From Apiospora phragmitis (taxonomy: Eukaryota > Ascomycota > Sordariomycetes > Amphisphaeriales > Apiosporaceae), in NCBI GenBank assembly GCA_038363925.1, contig JAQQWL010000006.1, forward strand, positions 4,196,501 to 4,260,500: a DNA stretch of 64,000 nt. The letters run 5' to 3'. Position numbers and translations under genes: made by a program. Shown here in pieces: positions 25,391-37,000 of the stretch. Positions within the stretch are counted from its first letter, which is position 1; each line of letters begins with the position of its first letter. Under the pieces are notes generated by a model. It was not told where the DNA came from. It was given only the letters and a program-made list of their open reading frames with translations, and searched no databases.

Positions 25391-25515
25391 CTTCAAAGTA
25401 GAAGGCCAAGACGAGAGTGGCTTGAGCTGATAATTGTGTGATAGCAAAGATAGTTACACGAGATTCTGGATAGCTGCAATATATCCCATAGAGGAGTGAG
25501 AGCACCAGGCTCTTG

Positions 25516-25523
25516 ATATATAA
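25516..25523 (-). promoter_or_regulatory. Candidate TATA box of the desaturase gene
   Basis: The minus strand reads TTATATAT about 126 bp upstream of the chosen ATG (25390). The position is reasonable for a fungal core promoter, but the motif is weak evidence alone. Confidence 0.35.
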
Positions 25524-26739
25524 GCGATTTACTAGTCTACCTACTTACTCACCTACCCTCCGTCATAGACAAATTCAACAAATGTCGATATACAACAAAT
25601 CGTGGTGCCAGACGAGTGTGGCGGTTTGGCGGGGTTGATCAGCACAAGCCTGGACTGTCCCTGCAGGGCTGTCGACTAGAAACCAGCCGAGATGGTTGGG
25701 ATGGGAGGATTAGGTAGGACCCCTGGACCCCCCAGAGCCCCAAGCAGAACCCAACTTTGACAGCAGTGGGTTCTGATGCAACGGGTAGCCGTCTCGGAGT
25801 CTCGGCGAGTGCACCTATTATATTGATAGGGGTCCCAAAGGACGGTGTAAGAAACATGTGATCCCCCGATTCCCGTCGGCCTGTGTTCAGTGTTGGGGTG
25901 GCATTTGTTGGGGAACAGGAGCGCAAGCGTACGATGGTGGTTCGTTTAAACTGATGACCGTCCAGGCTCACAGCGGGGCTTCACCCGCAATCCGGGCCCA
26001 AATGGCTGGGTCGAGCTAGGTACATTTACCACGCCGGATCTTCGTTAATCCTGAGGAACACAGCTTCTTCCTGGCAAAATTGAGTCGAACACTAAAAACG
26101 AATTTGCTGGAAGTTTATTCAAGAAGATGATCTGATCAAACACCTCTCATCATTATGAATCGTCCAATGTCCCGTCCCATCAATCAACTCTGGCAAGCTA
26201 AGCTGACATTGACCGGATGGCGCCGACGGGGAACAACGTGGGCCGATCCAGGAAGGAATCAACGAAGGCAATAATAAGCGGCGGCGACACTTCGAAACGA
26301 ATCCGTTCAGCCTGTGCGACCGGGACCAGGTCGGCAATCACAGGATTTCTCAGGAAGATCCCGTCGGTCTGCCCGGATCCGAGCCAGCGGGCAAAGAGGT
26401 AGGAATGCTCTTGGATCTACGACTTCGTCTTCTTGGGGTAATACTTTGAGAGGCATAAGGTGAATCCCACGTGCCAGGGGTTTGTCAACTCCAAAGTCCC
26501 GCCAGCGAAAGGTATACATTTCTCGATATCTAACTGATATTTCATTGTGAATGAGTATAGAGTAATGTATGTTACTTAAAGCGCTGTCTTGATATCCCCA
26601 GTTCCAAACTCCGTTGTTGCCTTCAGCGGATGCATCTAAAGGAGCTCAGTGTTGGGGTAGCCAGCCACAGCGCACTCAGCACATGCTTGGGGCTGTATTT
26701 CGGACCCTGGTTCGGACCCAAAAGCACCTAAGGCGCGTG
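25524..26739. other. Intergenic region with no supported gene
   Basis: Normal base composition with overlapping short open frames on both strands (for example near 25639-25971 and 26119-26519). None shows a domain or an intron-joined extension. Near 26704-26722 the motif TTCGGACCC occurs twice, just before the AT-rich block begins. Confidence 0.45.
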
Positions 26740-26955
26740 CCTGATTTTTAAACCGTAATAATAAATTTTATAATTAATAAATAAATTTTTAAAACTAATT
26801 AATTAATTAATTATTTAAATAATAAATTTATAATAATATAATTATATAATATTTATTTATTATAGATAAAATCGAAAAACTTAAAGTAATAATAGTTATT
26901 TATTTTAAATAATCACGGTAATTATATATAAAATTATTTATAATTAAATATATAA
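26740..26955. other. AT-rich stretch left of a TIR element, origin unknown
   Basis: Extremely AT-rich sequence starts abruptly at about 26740 and runs to the left end of the TIR element at 26956. I could not match it to any other repeat in the window. It may be an older RIP-degraded element. Confidence 0.4.
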
Positions 26956-28703
26956 ACGTACGTCACTTTATAATTAAACGCCTCTTATAATTAACTCTTT
27001 TAAGAAATTAAAGGTATAAATTAACTATTAACTTTAAATAATAACTATTTTTTTAAATTTTAAACTATAATATAATAGCTTTTAATAATAAATATAATAA
27101 ATCTTTTAAAATTAAAGGGGTCTAAATAAGTGTAAGGGCTTTATTTTAATTAGTTAAGGCTTGTATTATCTCTTTCGGTCGCTTTCGATTATTGTTTTCG
27201 AGTAAAAGAGGGCTGGTGAGTGGCTTAGTAACACATACGAGCTAAAGACCACTACCACGCTAACTACCCTTGATATTCTAAGCCGATAAAGCCTTTTTAT
27301 GAGTTCTAGTATAGTATATAAAGAAGTCCTATTTATCGATAAGGGCTAAATTAGTTTATAAGTATAAGAAACCGATCTCTTTTTAGTAATAAGTTTTTAT
27401 AAAAGTAAAGACTTTAATATCGAGGGGTTAAAAAACGTGTAATAAATAAAGGGGTAAAAATAATACATAAATATTACTTTAATAATAAAGAGATATAAAA
27501 TCGTTAGTTACATAATTATTATATTTATTTAAAATAAATAAACGAGTATTTTTTAAGTCGTTTAAAGCGATTTTCGATATATAGATATCTTTAAGTTATT
27601 TAATAACGATTTCGTTATTCGTTTAGTTTTTATTACTTATATTAAACTTTTATACTTTAAATTTATCGAGTTTTTAAGAGAATTATTACTTTTAAACTAA
27701 TTTACCCTTATAAATTATTAAAGAAGAGATGGCCTTACTAAGTGCCGATATATATTTTAATATAATTATTTAATATTTTAAACTAAGCTGTTTTTATTAA
27801 ATAAAACGTAATTTCGAACTATTTACTATAAAGCTACTACCTCTTTAGCTTTTTAAAATACCGTGCTCATTTATATTATACTTATTTTTTAATTTAATAA
27901 CTTAAATTTAAAGTATATGTAATTTAATTAAAAACTAAAACTTAATTACTTTAATTAATACTTTATTAATACGCTAAGAGTTAATACGACGTTACCACTT
28001 AGTTTATAAAGCTAGGTGACGTAGAAGAAATAAATTTATCTAGTTTTTACTTAATAATATAAGTTATTATAAAGTATTAAAACGCGTTAAGTTAGTTTCT
28101 TAATTTACGTATACATTAATACGACGCTAAGGGTTTTTTAAGCTAAAATCTAGTTTATTAAATACTTCTCTTATTAAATGAGCTTTCGTACGTACGTACA
28201 AGTGGGTTCCGGGTTTAATCGGGGTTATATTACTATATTCTATTATTCATATCTATTTCCAGTGCTAGCTACGAGGGGCATCGTATGCCCCTCTTGATAA
28301 AACAGAAAAGGGGTTCGTGCGCGCAGGTACGTAGCACCCCTTTTAGAGTAATATAGAAAACCTTAGTTTCTACTATTCCAACATCTCTTAAATTAAAAAG
28401 AGCTTCTAATAGGTAGATTTTAATTCTTAACGTAATTATCGGCCGTAAAGTCGATTAATGAAAATAGACCGTGGAATACCCTAATAAAGGGTAGCCTTAT
28501 AAATAAATTTACCGCTTGCTATATCTTAGATGGCGGTAAAGATGTCGTTTTTAATAAATAAACGCACCATTAATAAATTAGTATATATTTAAAAGAATAA
28601 AATAATTCGGATTAGAATTCGTTAAGAAATCTCTTTTTAAATTAAAAAGGCGGTAAATCGTGGTGGAGGTCGACAAGGGGGTCAATTATAAGGTGACGTA
28701 CGT
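26956..28703 (-). mobile_element. Third Fot1/pogo-like TIR element, RIP-degraded, with a solo LTR inside
   Basis: The left end ACGTACGTCACTTTATAATT and the right end in reverse complement (ACGTACGTCACCTTATAATT) form a TIR. TA follows the right end at 28704-28705. Minus-strand translation over about 27200-27700 gives a C-terminal DDE_1 transposase with stops: a TNNEIVIKWL-type segment, a PLDIKVF box equivalent to the family's LQPLDVGVF with the third catalytic Asp, a KEIGFL segment, and KALSAQNIK. The left flanking dinucleotide is AA rather than TA, which I cannot explain. Without the solo LTR the element is about 1.5 kb. Confidence 0.7.
28172..28383 (+). repeat. Solo LTR (212 bp) with TCTCT target duplication
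   Basis: The segment starts TATTAAATGA (probably TGTTAAATGA before RIP) and ends ATTCCAACA, so its tips are the inverted TGTT/AACA pair typical of LTRs. TCTCT lies immediately on both sides (28167-28171 and 28384-28388). The centre keeps GC-rich words and is far less RIP-altered than its host. Its family is unknown to me, and no second copy is in the window. Confidence 0.7.
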
Positions 28704-28800
28704 TACTAAGTATACCTTCTCCCTCTCTATCTACTCATCTCTCCAGTTCTACCCTGTCTCTGACTAACACCACAACTAACATCGTCTAGATATTTAAGTC

Positions 28801-29079
28801 GTTGTCTCGGAGAAGAACGGCTAGCTAAACCCAAGGGAAGACTACTTCGAGTCCAACTCTTACTCATACGAGAGTCCTCCGACGAGCAAGAAAGGCCTTG
28901 TAATAATGGAGGACTGGAAGTCGTAGAAAGTCTTAATACTTAAAAAGAGCTTGGAAGTCCTCACTGGAAGTGTACCGGTGAGGATCACTAAGTACCGTTT
29001 GATAGGTATGCCGCTACGCTTTCTAAGGATTGGTCTGGTTCTCCACCGCATCGCTGCTGAGGTCATTCCTAGTTCCTAA
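28801..29079 (+). pseudogene. RIP-damaged coding remnant next to the AT-rich block
   Basis: One plus-strand frame reads a protein-like sequence of about 92 codons ending at TAA (29077-29079). It contains EDYFESNSYSYES and RLIGMPLRFLRIGLVLHRIA and is interrupted by TAG at 28822-28824 and 28924-28926. Both stops could come from TGG or CAG by RIP-type transitions. I do not recognise the family. It is probably the end of a gene broken by mutation leaking from the neighbouring repeat. Confidence 0.4.
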
Positions 29080-31065
29080 CTTACAGGAACAGCTCAGGAG
29101 ACAATCAGTCACTGCAAAGACAGACTATCTCTATATTAATTAGGCAAGCCATTTTCCTATTCCTTTGTGTATAGTTTTACACCATAAAATACTATATAAT
29201 CACGGCCGTTTTGTAAACACTAGGGAAGGTGCGTGGAGACGGGGTCCGGAGGGGACTTACGTTGACTGCCCACCCAACACCAAGCGGCGCGACCAAGCCA
29301 TTACTTCCACGACTATGGTAGGTAGAGCGGCAAGAGCTTCGTGCTCGGCCTCGCCTTTAACCGTCCCACGGGTCTACCGGAGTCGGAGCCGTTCAACTTC
29401 TTCCTCACGTTGGGACAGACCAAGTTCTTGCTGAACGCGAGCGACCACGGTGTAAAGGGATGAATACCTCAAGATGTAGCTGACGGGGGAGGATTAATTG
29501 CATACGACGGTCTCGGCGGATGGCGAGTCGGTCGCTTTTGGGTGACCAGACTGCTTAAGGGCGGCGGATGGCCTCATGCCCGAAGGATTCGCGCCTAGTC
29601 AGGCGTTCGCACCGTTCGGAGGACAGATTCGGTCCACTATGGTAGTCAACAGAGAACGGTCTGAAGTTCTTCGGGTTCGAGGAGAGAGAGCGAGGTAACC
29701 CATGTGGTCCGGATTCCCTTCGTGCTGCAGGCTGTGCTCAAGAGCGCGAAGTGCCTACTGCCCAACAGAGACCTCGCCCCTGCGCCGACCGTACGGACCA
29801 GTGGCTGTCACTGGGGATGCGGCCATGACGGTGCACTTCTGCGTGCCGCTCGACGCGCTGTGACCTTATAGCGACTTCAATGTTGCAGCTCCAGAGCCGC
29901 AGGCAGAAGTGACTGCGTCTGTCGACCTTGAATCAGGAGCCGCTTTGCTGGCTCATGGGCGCCGTGACGCAAATTGTCGACAGGCAGCCAGCGCCGCGGC
30001 TACTGGCCCTTTGAGGTTGATCGATAGAAGAAGTCAAGCCCCAAGTCCGCATTGTGCGGCGCCAGTTGTCTTCGGCCAAGCTGCGCGAGATGGCCGTCAG
30101 TTTTCCATGGCCCTCGCGCGAGATGGTGGGTGCGGAGGTCCTGCCCGTCCGCACCATGCAGCCAGAGGGCAGACTGGAGTGACTGCAACAAATCTGGGGT
30201 CCTCTACTCGATGAACAGCAGCTGGAAGGGAGGAACCTGCACTTGCGTGCGGAGTCGACGTTCGATGGGCGGGCACCCTCATCTTCGGCGTTGTTTGCGT
30301 GGTTCGAGGCGCCGCGCTCCGCACCTCGTCATCATGATTCTCTTCGTCATCATTTGTCGTTCGATCCCGTGTGTCCCAGCACAATCAATAAGACGGTAAG
30401 CTTTGAACGCAGCAATGGGACGCGTTCCGCAGCGCCACCGCGGTTGAGGAGGCAGCTGCGAGACTAGACGGTTGGCGATGACCAGCTGTGGTAAGTCGAA
30501 GAGCAGAAGGATTCGATTCTGGTGGTGGAGGAGAGGTTGACGGAAATCCTGTTTCCTCCCGCTCAGCTGGGGGCAATGTTGGGCTGAGACGGATGCTCAG
30601 CATCGCCCAGCGGCCTGGACGAGCCGTGCTGGCCGATGAGATGTCTTGGGTCATTCGGTGTGTCTTTCTTAGCTCTTCAGGCTGCATTGCATATGCTGGC
30701 GACCCATTCATTTTTGAATGCCCCTGCATTGCTTGGCTACGGACTCCAACTGGCTGCCCGCATCGAAAGGTGGCGCTGTCCTCCAATACGAGATGGCCCG
30801 GAATCGGCGTTGTATTGGCCACACGTTCGCAGTCCATCCTGCGGATATGGCCTGGTTTCCATCATGAGATGAGATTCGAGATATTTGGTGATTGATTGAA
30901 ACCAGGCACGGCTTGCACCACCATGTAAGATTACATAGTCGGCACGTAGCCACCGGCCGCATTCAGCGTTGGAGGGCTTGTTAGAGATTATTTTCAGCTC
31001 AGTCAAAAGAAGCAGGAGTGCCAAGACTTAAGGGCTAAGTTAGTAAGGAAGTATGCACGCAATCA
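29080..31065. other. Normal-composition region with possible decayed genes, none supported
   Basis: Several coding-like stretches are broken. A plus-strand frame at about 29490-29910 contains SADGESVAF and LMPEGFAPSQAFAPFGG but has stops. Minus-strand open frames at 29933-30191 and 30385-31024 overlap frames on the other strand. I cannot assign a family or a consistent exon set. Confidence 0.35.
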
Positions 31066-31127
31066 GGGGTGCCTAGGTTAGTGGACACTATGAGCCGTGC
31101 CGCTCAATAGCTCGAGAGTCCACAGTA

Positions 31128-33073
31128 AGCTAAGGCACCCCTCCACGGACCGTCCCTTCACGGACCACCGCGTTTTGCCCCACAAACGCGGTTTTCCAAC
31201 ATAGACCCTGGACATGAAAATGTTAATTTCTAGTACAACTCCTAGTTATTCGTACTATATAATATACTCCTTTTGCTCGCTGTCTATTAATCATTTCAAC
31301 ATGGCCTCATTCGAGGCTCAAAAGCGCGCCCACGCTGCGATACATGACGTGAAGCTCGGGCTGGGCGTTCGAGAGGCCGTTCGGAAATGGGATGCCACCC
31401 GATCGTACGTCAACCGGCGCCTAGCCGGTGTGCCGACAAGACAAGAGCTGAATAAGGACCGGCAGGCATTGTCACCTCTCCTAGAGGCTCAATTAGCCCA
31501 TTGGGCCATTGGCCAAGCCAGGCTGGGCTTCGCACCGGCGCTGGTCAAGTTCAGATCCATGGCTCAGCGCATGTTGAATGCTTCCGGCACCTCTTACCAG
31601 CTAGGGCAGCGATGGCATGCGCGGTTTTTGGCCAGAAACGGGGACGTCAAGGCAACTAGGTCCAGAATCATCAATTACAACAGAGTCAACGGCGCCACGG
31701 TCGCGAATATCAACGTATTCTTCGACAGACTCGATGCGCCCGAATTAGCCAATATCCCTCCTGAGCGCTTCTATAACACGGACGAAATGGGTATCGGCCA
31801 AGGCGTTGGGGGCGACCATTGGGTGATTTCCGAAGCCACAAGCCATATAGCCCTTAAGAAAGATGTCGAGAAGGGCGAATGGATCACTGCTTTGGAGTGT
31901 GTGAGCTGCGATGGGGTAGCCCTCCCGCCACTGGTCATTTTCAAGGGGGTCGACGTCCAAAGCCAGTGGTTTCCGGACCAGAACCGGCATCTCTGGGACG
32001 ACTGGCGATTCAAAGCATCAGCTAGAGGGTGGACCAGTAATACCACGGCTTTGAATTGGATCGAAGACATCTTTATTCCTTATATACGGTCTCGCCACGG
32101 CAATAAATGGGTCGTCCTGGTTTGTGATGGCCATGAATCGCACACGAACGATAACTTTCTATGGCTCTGTCTTTTAAATAAGATATGGCTAGTCTTTTAC
32201 GAGCCATACTACAGTTATGTAGTCCAGGTTTTAGATGTAGGAGTCTTCGGGTTATTAAAAAGAAGGCTAAGGAGGCTCTTAAGGGACTGTCCGAATACGA
32301 TCCTTGGGCTAAAGCCTACTAAGATGGATATGTTAAAGGTATACCGCCAGGCTAGGATTGACGTATTAACTCCCTCTATAATCAGAAACGCCTAGAGAAC
32401 GGCTGGGATCTATCCGCGGGATCGGTCGAAGCCGCTATCGTTGAGATATGTCATCCTAGAGGATGTGGGTGTTGCCCGGGTACGTTCTGGGGCACCGGAA
32501 GTGGTTGAAAGGGAATCAACACCCGATTTCGTTGCCGAACTAGCCCCAACACCTATCAAAACACCCTCTGGTAGCCAGGCATTACGGCGAAGTGGTCGTC
32601 AGCTAGCTGCCTTAGACCCTACTTTTAAGCTCCCTTCTCAACGGCTCTTCGTTCGTAAGGCTAGCAAGGCTCTGGACCAACAAGCCGATAAAATCGCGAG
32701 TTTAGAAGCGCAGATCGATTATCTTCAATCCAAACTCGACAGAAAGACTGCAAGGGTACGTCAAAAGGTAAGAATCGCACCGGGACAGCGATTCGTTCGC
32801 ATGGCTGACATACGCCGGGCCAAGCGGAGGCTAAGGGGTAGAGTCGTATACGAGGACGAAGCTAGCGACGTTGACATGCCAGGCGCGCCTCGCAACGCTG
32901 CAGAAGCTGAAGAAGAGGATGGAACGGAGGCAGAGGACTGTATTATTGTTGGGAACACCCAAAGATAGGATTGTTTTATCGATTTTGGTTGTAAAGATGA
33001 TTCTAATTGAAAGAGGTGTAATTGCCCCTCAACTGGTCCGTAAAGGGGGGGTCCGTGGAGGGGTGCCTTAGCT
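31128..33073 (+). mobile_element. Near-intact pogo-type DNA transposon (1,946 bp)
   Basis: TIRs begin AGCTAAGGCACCCCTCCACG at both ends and carry doubled CACGGACC-type subterminal repeats. TA flanks both sides (31126-31127, 33074-33075). Unlike the other elements here it has near-normal base composition and a reading frame spanning almost its whole length, so it inserted recently or largely escaped RIP. A heavily RIP-degraded relative is split between 1-573 and 17035-17717. Confidence 0.93.
31301..32968 (+). pseudogene. pogo/Tigger-type transposase with a single in-frame stop
   Basis: A 555-residue frame from ATG 31301 (MASFEAQKRAH) is interrupted only by TAG at 32393-32395 (codon 365). The N-terminus holds helix-turn-helix DNA-binding regions (VREAVRKWDATRSYVNRRLAG, then a CENP-B-like part to about 125). 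The DDE_1 catalytic core has TDEMGIG (Asp161), LVCDGHESH (Asp276) and VLDVGVFG (Asp312). After the stop the frame resumes with RTAGIYPRD, the usual family continuation, and a charged, coiled-coil-like tail (about 460-490). The stop most simply comes from TGG. Just before it, SYVV and PYY replace the family's usual His-rich PPHSSHLLQPLD, also C-to-T type changes. An in-frame ATG at 31214 adds 29 residues but lies close to the TIR. It is probably inactive. Confidence 0.88.
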
Positions 33074-33129
33074 TATAAGGCAAGCACCCCCCCTGCGCAT
33101 AAACCTAGTAACGAATAACGCTTTTTCAC

Positions 33130-33872
33130 TTAAACGCTATGTTTTTAAAATAGGATAATAATTCGAATTGAAATAATAAAAATATATTAAAAGTGATATA
33201 ATAGTACTTATATTAAAGTCTTTAAATATAAAATAAATAAAAGATTATTAATTAAAGTTTTAATAAAAATTCGATAAAAGATTAACTTTATATTATTAAG
33301 TAGTTTATTTTTATTACTTCTCGACTTTAATTAAGTTTTAAAGCGTAATAACTTTATAATTATAATGCTTAGCTTATTTTAAAAAGGACGAATTATTTTA
33401 ATAATATAAGCGATACGAAACCTTTTAAATTTAATAAGCGAAAGAGCTATTACGAAAATATATAACGTTTTTAAAGCTACTTTATATCATCGAATCTACG
33501 GCTAAACTTTATAAAGCGAAATTCGATGTTTACGATATAAATTAAATTTAATTAAAAAGGAGGTATTTCGTAAATATATAAATAATTTAAATACTTAAAG
33601 AATATTTCTTAATATTATTAATATTAAAAATATGGCTAAAGATTTTTTAAAATTACGCGGCGGCGAGCGCGTTAACAGTTATTAAGTTCAGCGATTTATT
33701 AATTATAGCCCGAATTTTAAAATGAAAATAAACCTTTAATATATTTATTAAAGGGCTTTTTATAAAGATTTAAGCGTTATTTCTAATTAATTTAAACTAT
33801 TTATTAATATTAAAGCAGAATACGATATCTTTAAAGAAAATATATATAATTTTAACGAGACCGCCTTTATAA
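33130..33872 (+). pseudogene. Element B transposase, N-terminal part
   Basis: The plus-strand frame near 33810-33871 reads AEYDIFKEN followed by IYNFNETAF, which is the DDE_1 first-Asp motif (YNFDETGF) with RIP-type replacements. It breaks off at the TA where the Fot1-like copy inserted. The upstream part is too damaged to delimit. Confidence 0.6.
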
Positions 33873-33874
33873 TA

Positions 33875-35736
33875 ACGTATCCCACAAGCGAATATCCTAT
33901 ATAAGTGAATATCCCACTTTTATAAATTTCCTTATAACCTCAACCTTTTTTTATATTCTTTTACGTTCGAAAATATTATATCTTTAAAAAGAGAGTAATA
34001 TAATTCTAGCGCTTTAAGCGTTTTAGGAAAACTTAATTTTAAACATATAAAAGGTTATATTAATTTATTACGTTTTATTAAAAACTTTATAGCGTAAACG
34101 AAATAATTAACTTATATAATATAAAATATTTACGGATTTTTAAAAGCTTTTAAATTTTAAAAAATATACGATTATTTAATATATTATTAATTTAAATACG
34201 CGATCGTTTTTTTTTTAATTAAATAATATAAAAGATATAACGAATCGATTACTTAATTTATATAACGCGGAACGCGTCGGTATTAATTAGGCCTTTAATT
34301 TTATATAATAATAATTAGACCTCCGGACGCGTTTTAACCGAAGAATTGATTATTAAAAACTCTTTTATAAAAATCCCGACGCGTATCGCGCGTAGTTTAT
34401 CCTCGTATAAAATATAATTTATAAATACGAGATCTAAAAAAAGATATTTATAACTTCGATAAGACCGGCTTTTTTATAAATTAAATCTCGTTCGAAATAA
34501 TTATAACCACTTTTAATTAATATAAAAAGTTTAAAATAATATAATAAAAAAAATTAAGAATAAATTATAATTATTTAAAACGTCGGATTATATAGTTACG
34601 TTATTCCTCCGTATATTATTTTTATTAAAAAAACGCACCTTTTTTTTTTAATACGAAAATAACTTATTATTAAAGGATTAAGTAATCGTAATTATTAAAA
34701 ATAATTAAACTATAAATAAAAAAGGCGAGGACTAGATTTAATACTTTAATTAATATACTAGGTCTCGTATAAAAAATCGTTATCGCCTCTTAGTTCTAAA
34801 CGGCCACGAAAACCATTACTCGATAATTTTCGAGCTCTATTATAAAAAGAACTCGATTATTACACTTTATATAACTTCTTATTTATTATATAAACTCTAG
34901 CCTCTTAATATCGGCTATTTTCGTATATTAAAAAAAGCGTACGGAAAAGAAATTAAATATTTTATACGGGCGCATATTACTTATATTTTAAAAAAAAACT
35001 TCCTACTAGCGTTTTTAAAAGCGTTCCAAGCGATTTCCATCGTTTCGAATATACGAAAAGGCTTTCGAAAAATAAGACTCGTCCCGTATAATCCGGAATA
35101 TATTATTTTATAATTAGATATAAAACTACGTATTTTAATACTTCCGGGGACGTTTTTCGGCCTATTTATTCCTTAAGAATTAAAAACTTTAAATAACCCG
35201 ATTAAAGCTTAATCCTAAACCGAATACGTTTAAAACCGTATCGTATAGTATTAAAATAACTTTCCGACGTTTATTTTAATTAGTTTTAATTAAATCGTAA
35301 AAGTTATAATATATATTATATACTAAGTTATTCTTTTAAAAAGTAAGAACGCGACACTTTAAAAAGTAAATAAAATATTTAACCGGCGCCGCCGTACGAA
35401 AAAGAAACGGCTATAAAATAAAGGATTACTTCGTATATAAGCTAAAAAAAACTTATAGTTTTAAAAAAATATTAATAAATAGTTATAAAACGAATCGCGT
35501 CGGAAGAGTAGTTATATAAGGACGTTTAGAACACGCTTATAACGCTATAAAATCTGCGGAAAGCCCGGATATAATACGCGTACTTATTAGAATAATATAG
35601 AAATATCTAGAAATAAAGATTCCGATTAATTTTAATATATTAAATACGTTATAATAAAATTAATTTATATTTTATTAAAAAAGGTATAAAAAAATAGGAT
35701 ATTCGCTTATATAAGATATTCGTTTATAAGATACGT
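33875..35736 (+). mobile_element. Fot1/pogo-like DNA transposon, copy 3 (1,862 bp, RIP-degraded)
   Basis: Same family as 785-2642 and 21272-23131 but in the opposite orientation. The TIR starts ACGTATCCCACAAGCGAATA and TA lies at 33873-33874. Plus-strand translation near 34440-34480 gives DIYNFDKTGFF. The element is inserted directly after the YNFNETAF motif of the element B transposase. Confidence 0.9.
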
Positions 35737-36205
35737 TAATTTTAATTAAATCGTAAAGGTTATAATATATATTATATACCGAGTTATTTTTAAAAAAAAT
35801 AAGAACGCGATACTTTAAAAAATGAATAAGATATTTAGTTAACGCCGCCGTATAAGAAAACGGCTATAAAATAAAAAACATTTTATATATAAATTAAAAA
35901 AGTTTTATAATTTTAAAAAGATATTAATAAATAATTATAAAACGAATCGCGTCGAAGGAGTAATTATATAAAGACGTTTAGAATACGCTTATAACGCTAT
36001 AAAATTTACGGAGAACCCGGGTATAATACGTATACTTATTAAAATAATATAGAAGTATTTAAAGATAAGGATCTCGATTAATTTTAATATATTAAATACG
36101 TTATAATAAAATTAATTTATATTTTATTAAAAAGGGTATAAAAGAATAAAATATTCGCTTATATAAGATATTCGCTTATATAAGATATTCGCTTATAAGA
36201 TACGT
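35737..36205 (+). mobile_element. 5'-truncated Fot1-like copy joined head-to-tail to copy 3
   Basis: The segment matches the last quarter of copy 3 (about 35281-35736), including the right TIR, and ends ATACGT followed by TA (36206-36207). Its left half is missing. The subterminal motif ATATTCGCTTAT is present three times rather than twice. Confidence 0.85.
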
Positions 36206-36207
36206 TA

Positions 36208-37000
36208 GTTAAGTAGTTAAACTAACGTTTATAATTAAATTAATAACGAAATAAGTTTAAATTAAATTTAATATTTTAATAAGTATATTAAGGTAAAAAG
36301 GAAAGGTCGTTATTATTTATTAATTTTTAACGATTATATAAATTATATATTAACGTAATTTAAAATATATTATAAAGATAATAATCTTATTACGCTTAAT
36401 ATACTTCTTTATTTATTCTATTTACTTTAATTATTAAATATAGTATTTTATTCGCCGTTAAAGCGCGCGTATTTAAAAGAAATCGAGCTATTTATTAAAG
36501 CGTTAATAAATTATATTATGAAGCTAGAGTTTTTTATCGCTTTTAAAACCGCGTATTTTATCCTTTATATAAAACTTAATATTAAATTTAAATTTAATAT
36601 ATTTAGTTTAATACTTTATTATTAAAACGGGGTAATTAATGAATTAAATATTTATTTCGTTACGTTCGAAAATAATTACTACTTATGACCTTTAACCGTT
36701 GTTTAACTTTTAATAAAGGACTAAATATTCTTTTTTTATTAAAGTAAAATTTTTACTTATTAAAAAAGCCTTTTCATATTAAGCTTAAATATTATAAATT
36801 AAATAACGAAAGGGATAAATAGAAAAACTTGTATATATAATCGAATACATATTTTAAAAAACCCTAATTTAGTTTTTTAAAGTGTTAAAAGGTTAAAAAG
36901 TTCGCGAAATCAATATAAAAAAGCCTTTAAATAATACGAGATAAGAAGGTAAAAAGACAGCGTTTAATAATTAATAAAAGCGAAAAAAGGTTCATCGAAG
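36208..37000 (+). pseudogene. Element B transposase, C-terminal part
   Basis: The plus-strand frame reads NNEIGLNW, then KRKGRYYLLIFND, LITLNILLYLLYLL, YSPLKRAYLKEIELFIKA and a KLEFFIAFK segment. These correspond to the family's TNELGLKWL, LLILDGHSSH, PPHSSHLLQPLD and SPLK regions. About 80 residues expected between YNFDETGF and TNE are absent, so part of the transposase was deleted at the insertion site. Confidence 0.72.

Noticed and set aside
31066..31125. GGGGTGCCTAGGTTAGTGGAC ... GTCCAC palindromic stretch just left of the pogo element, resembling another TIR
   Set aside because: Only a short imperfect match to element termini and no partner end found in the window.
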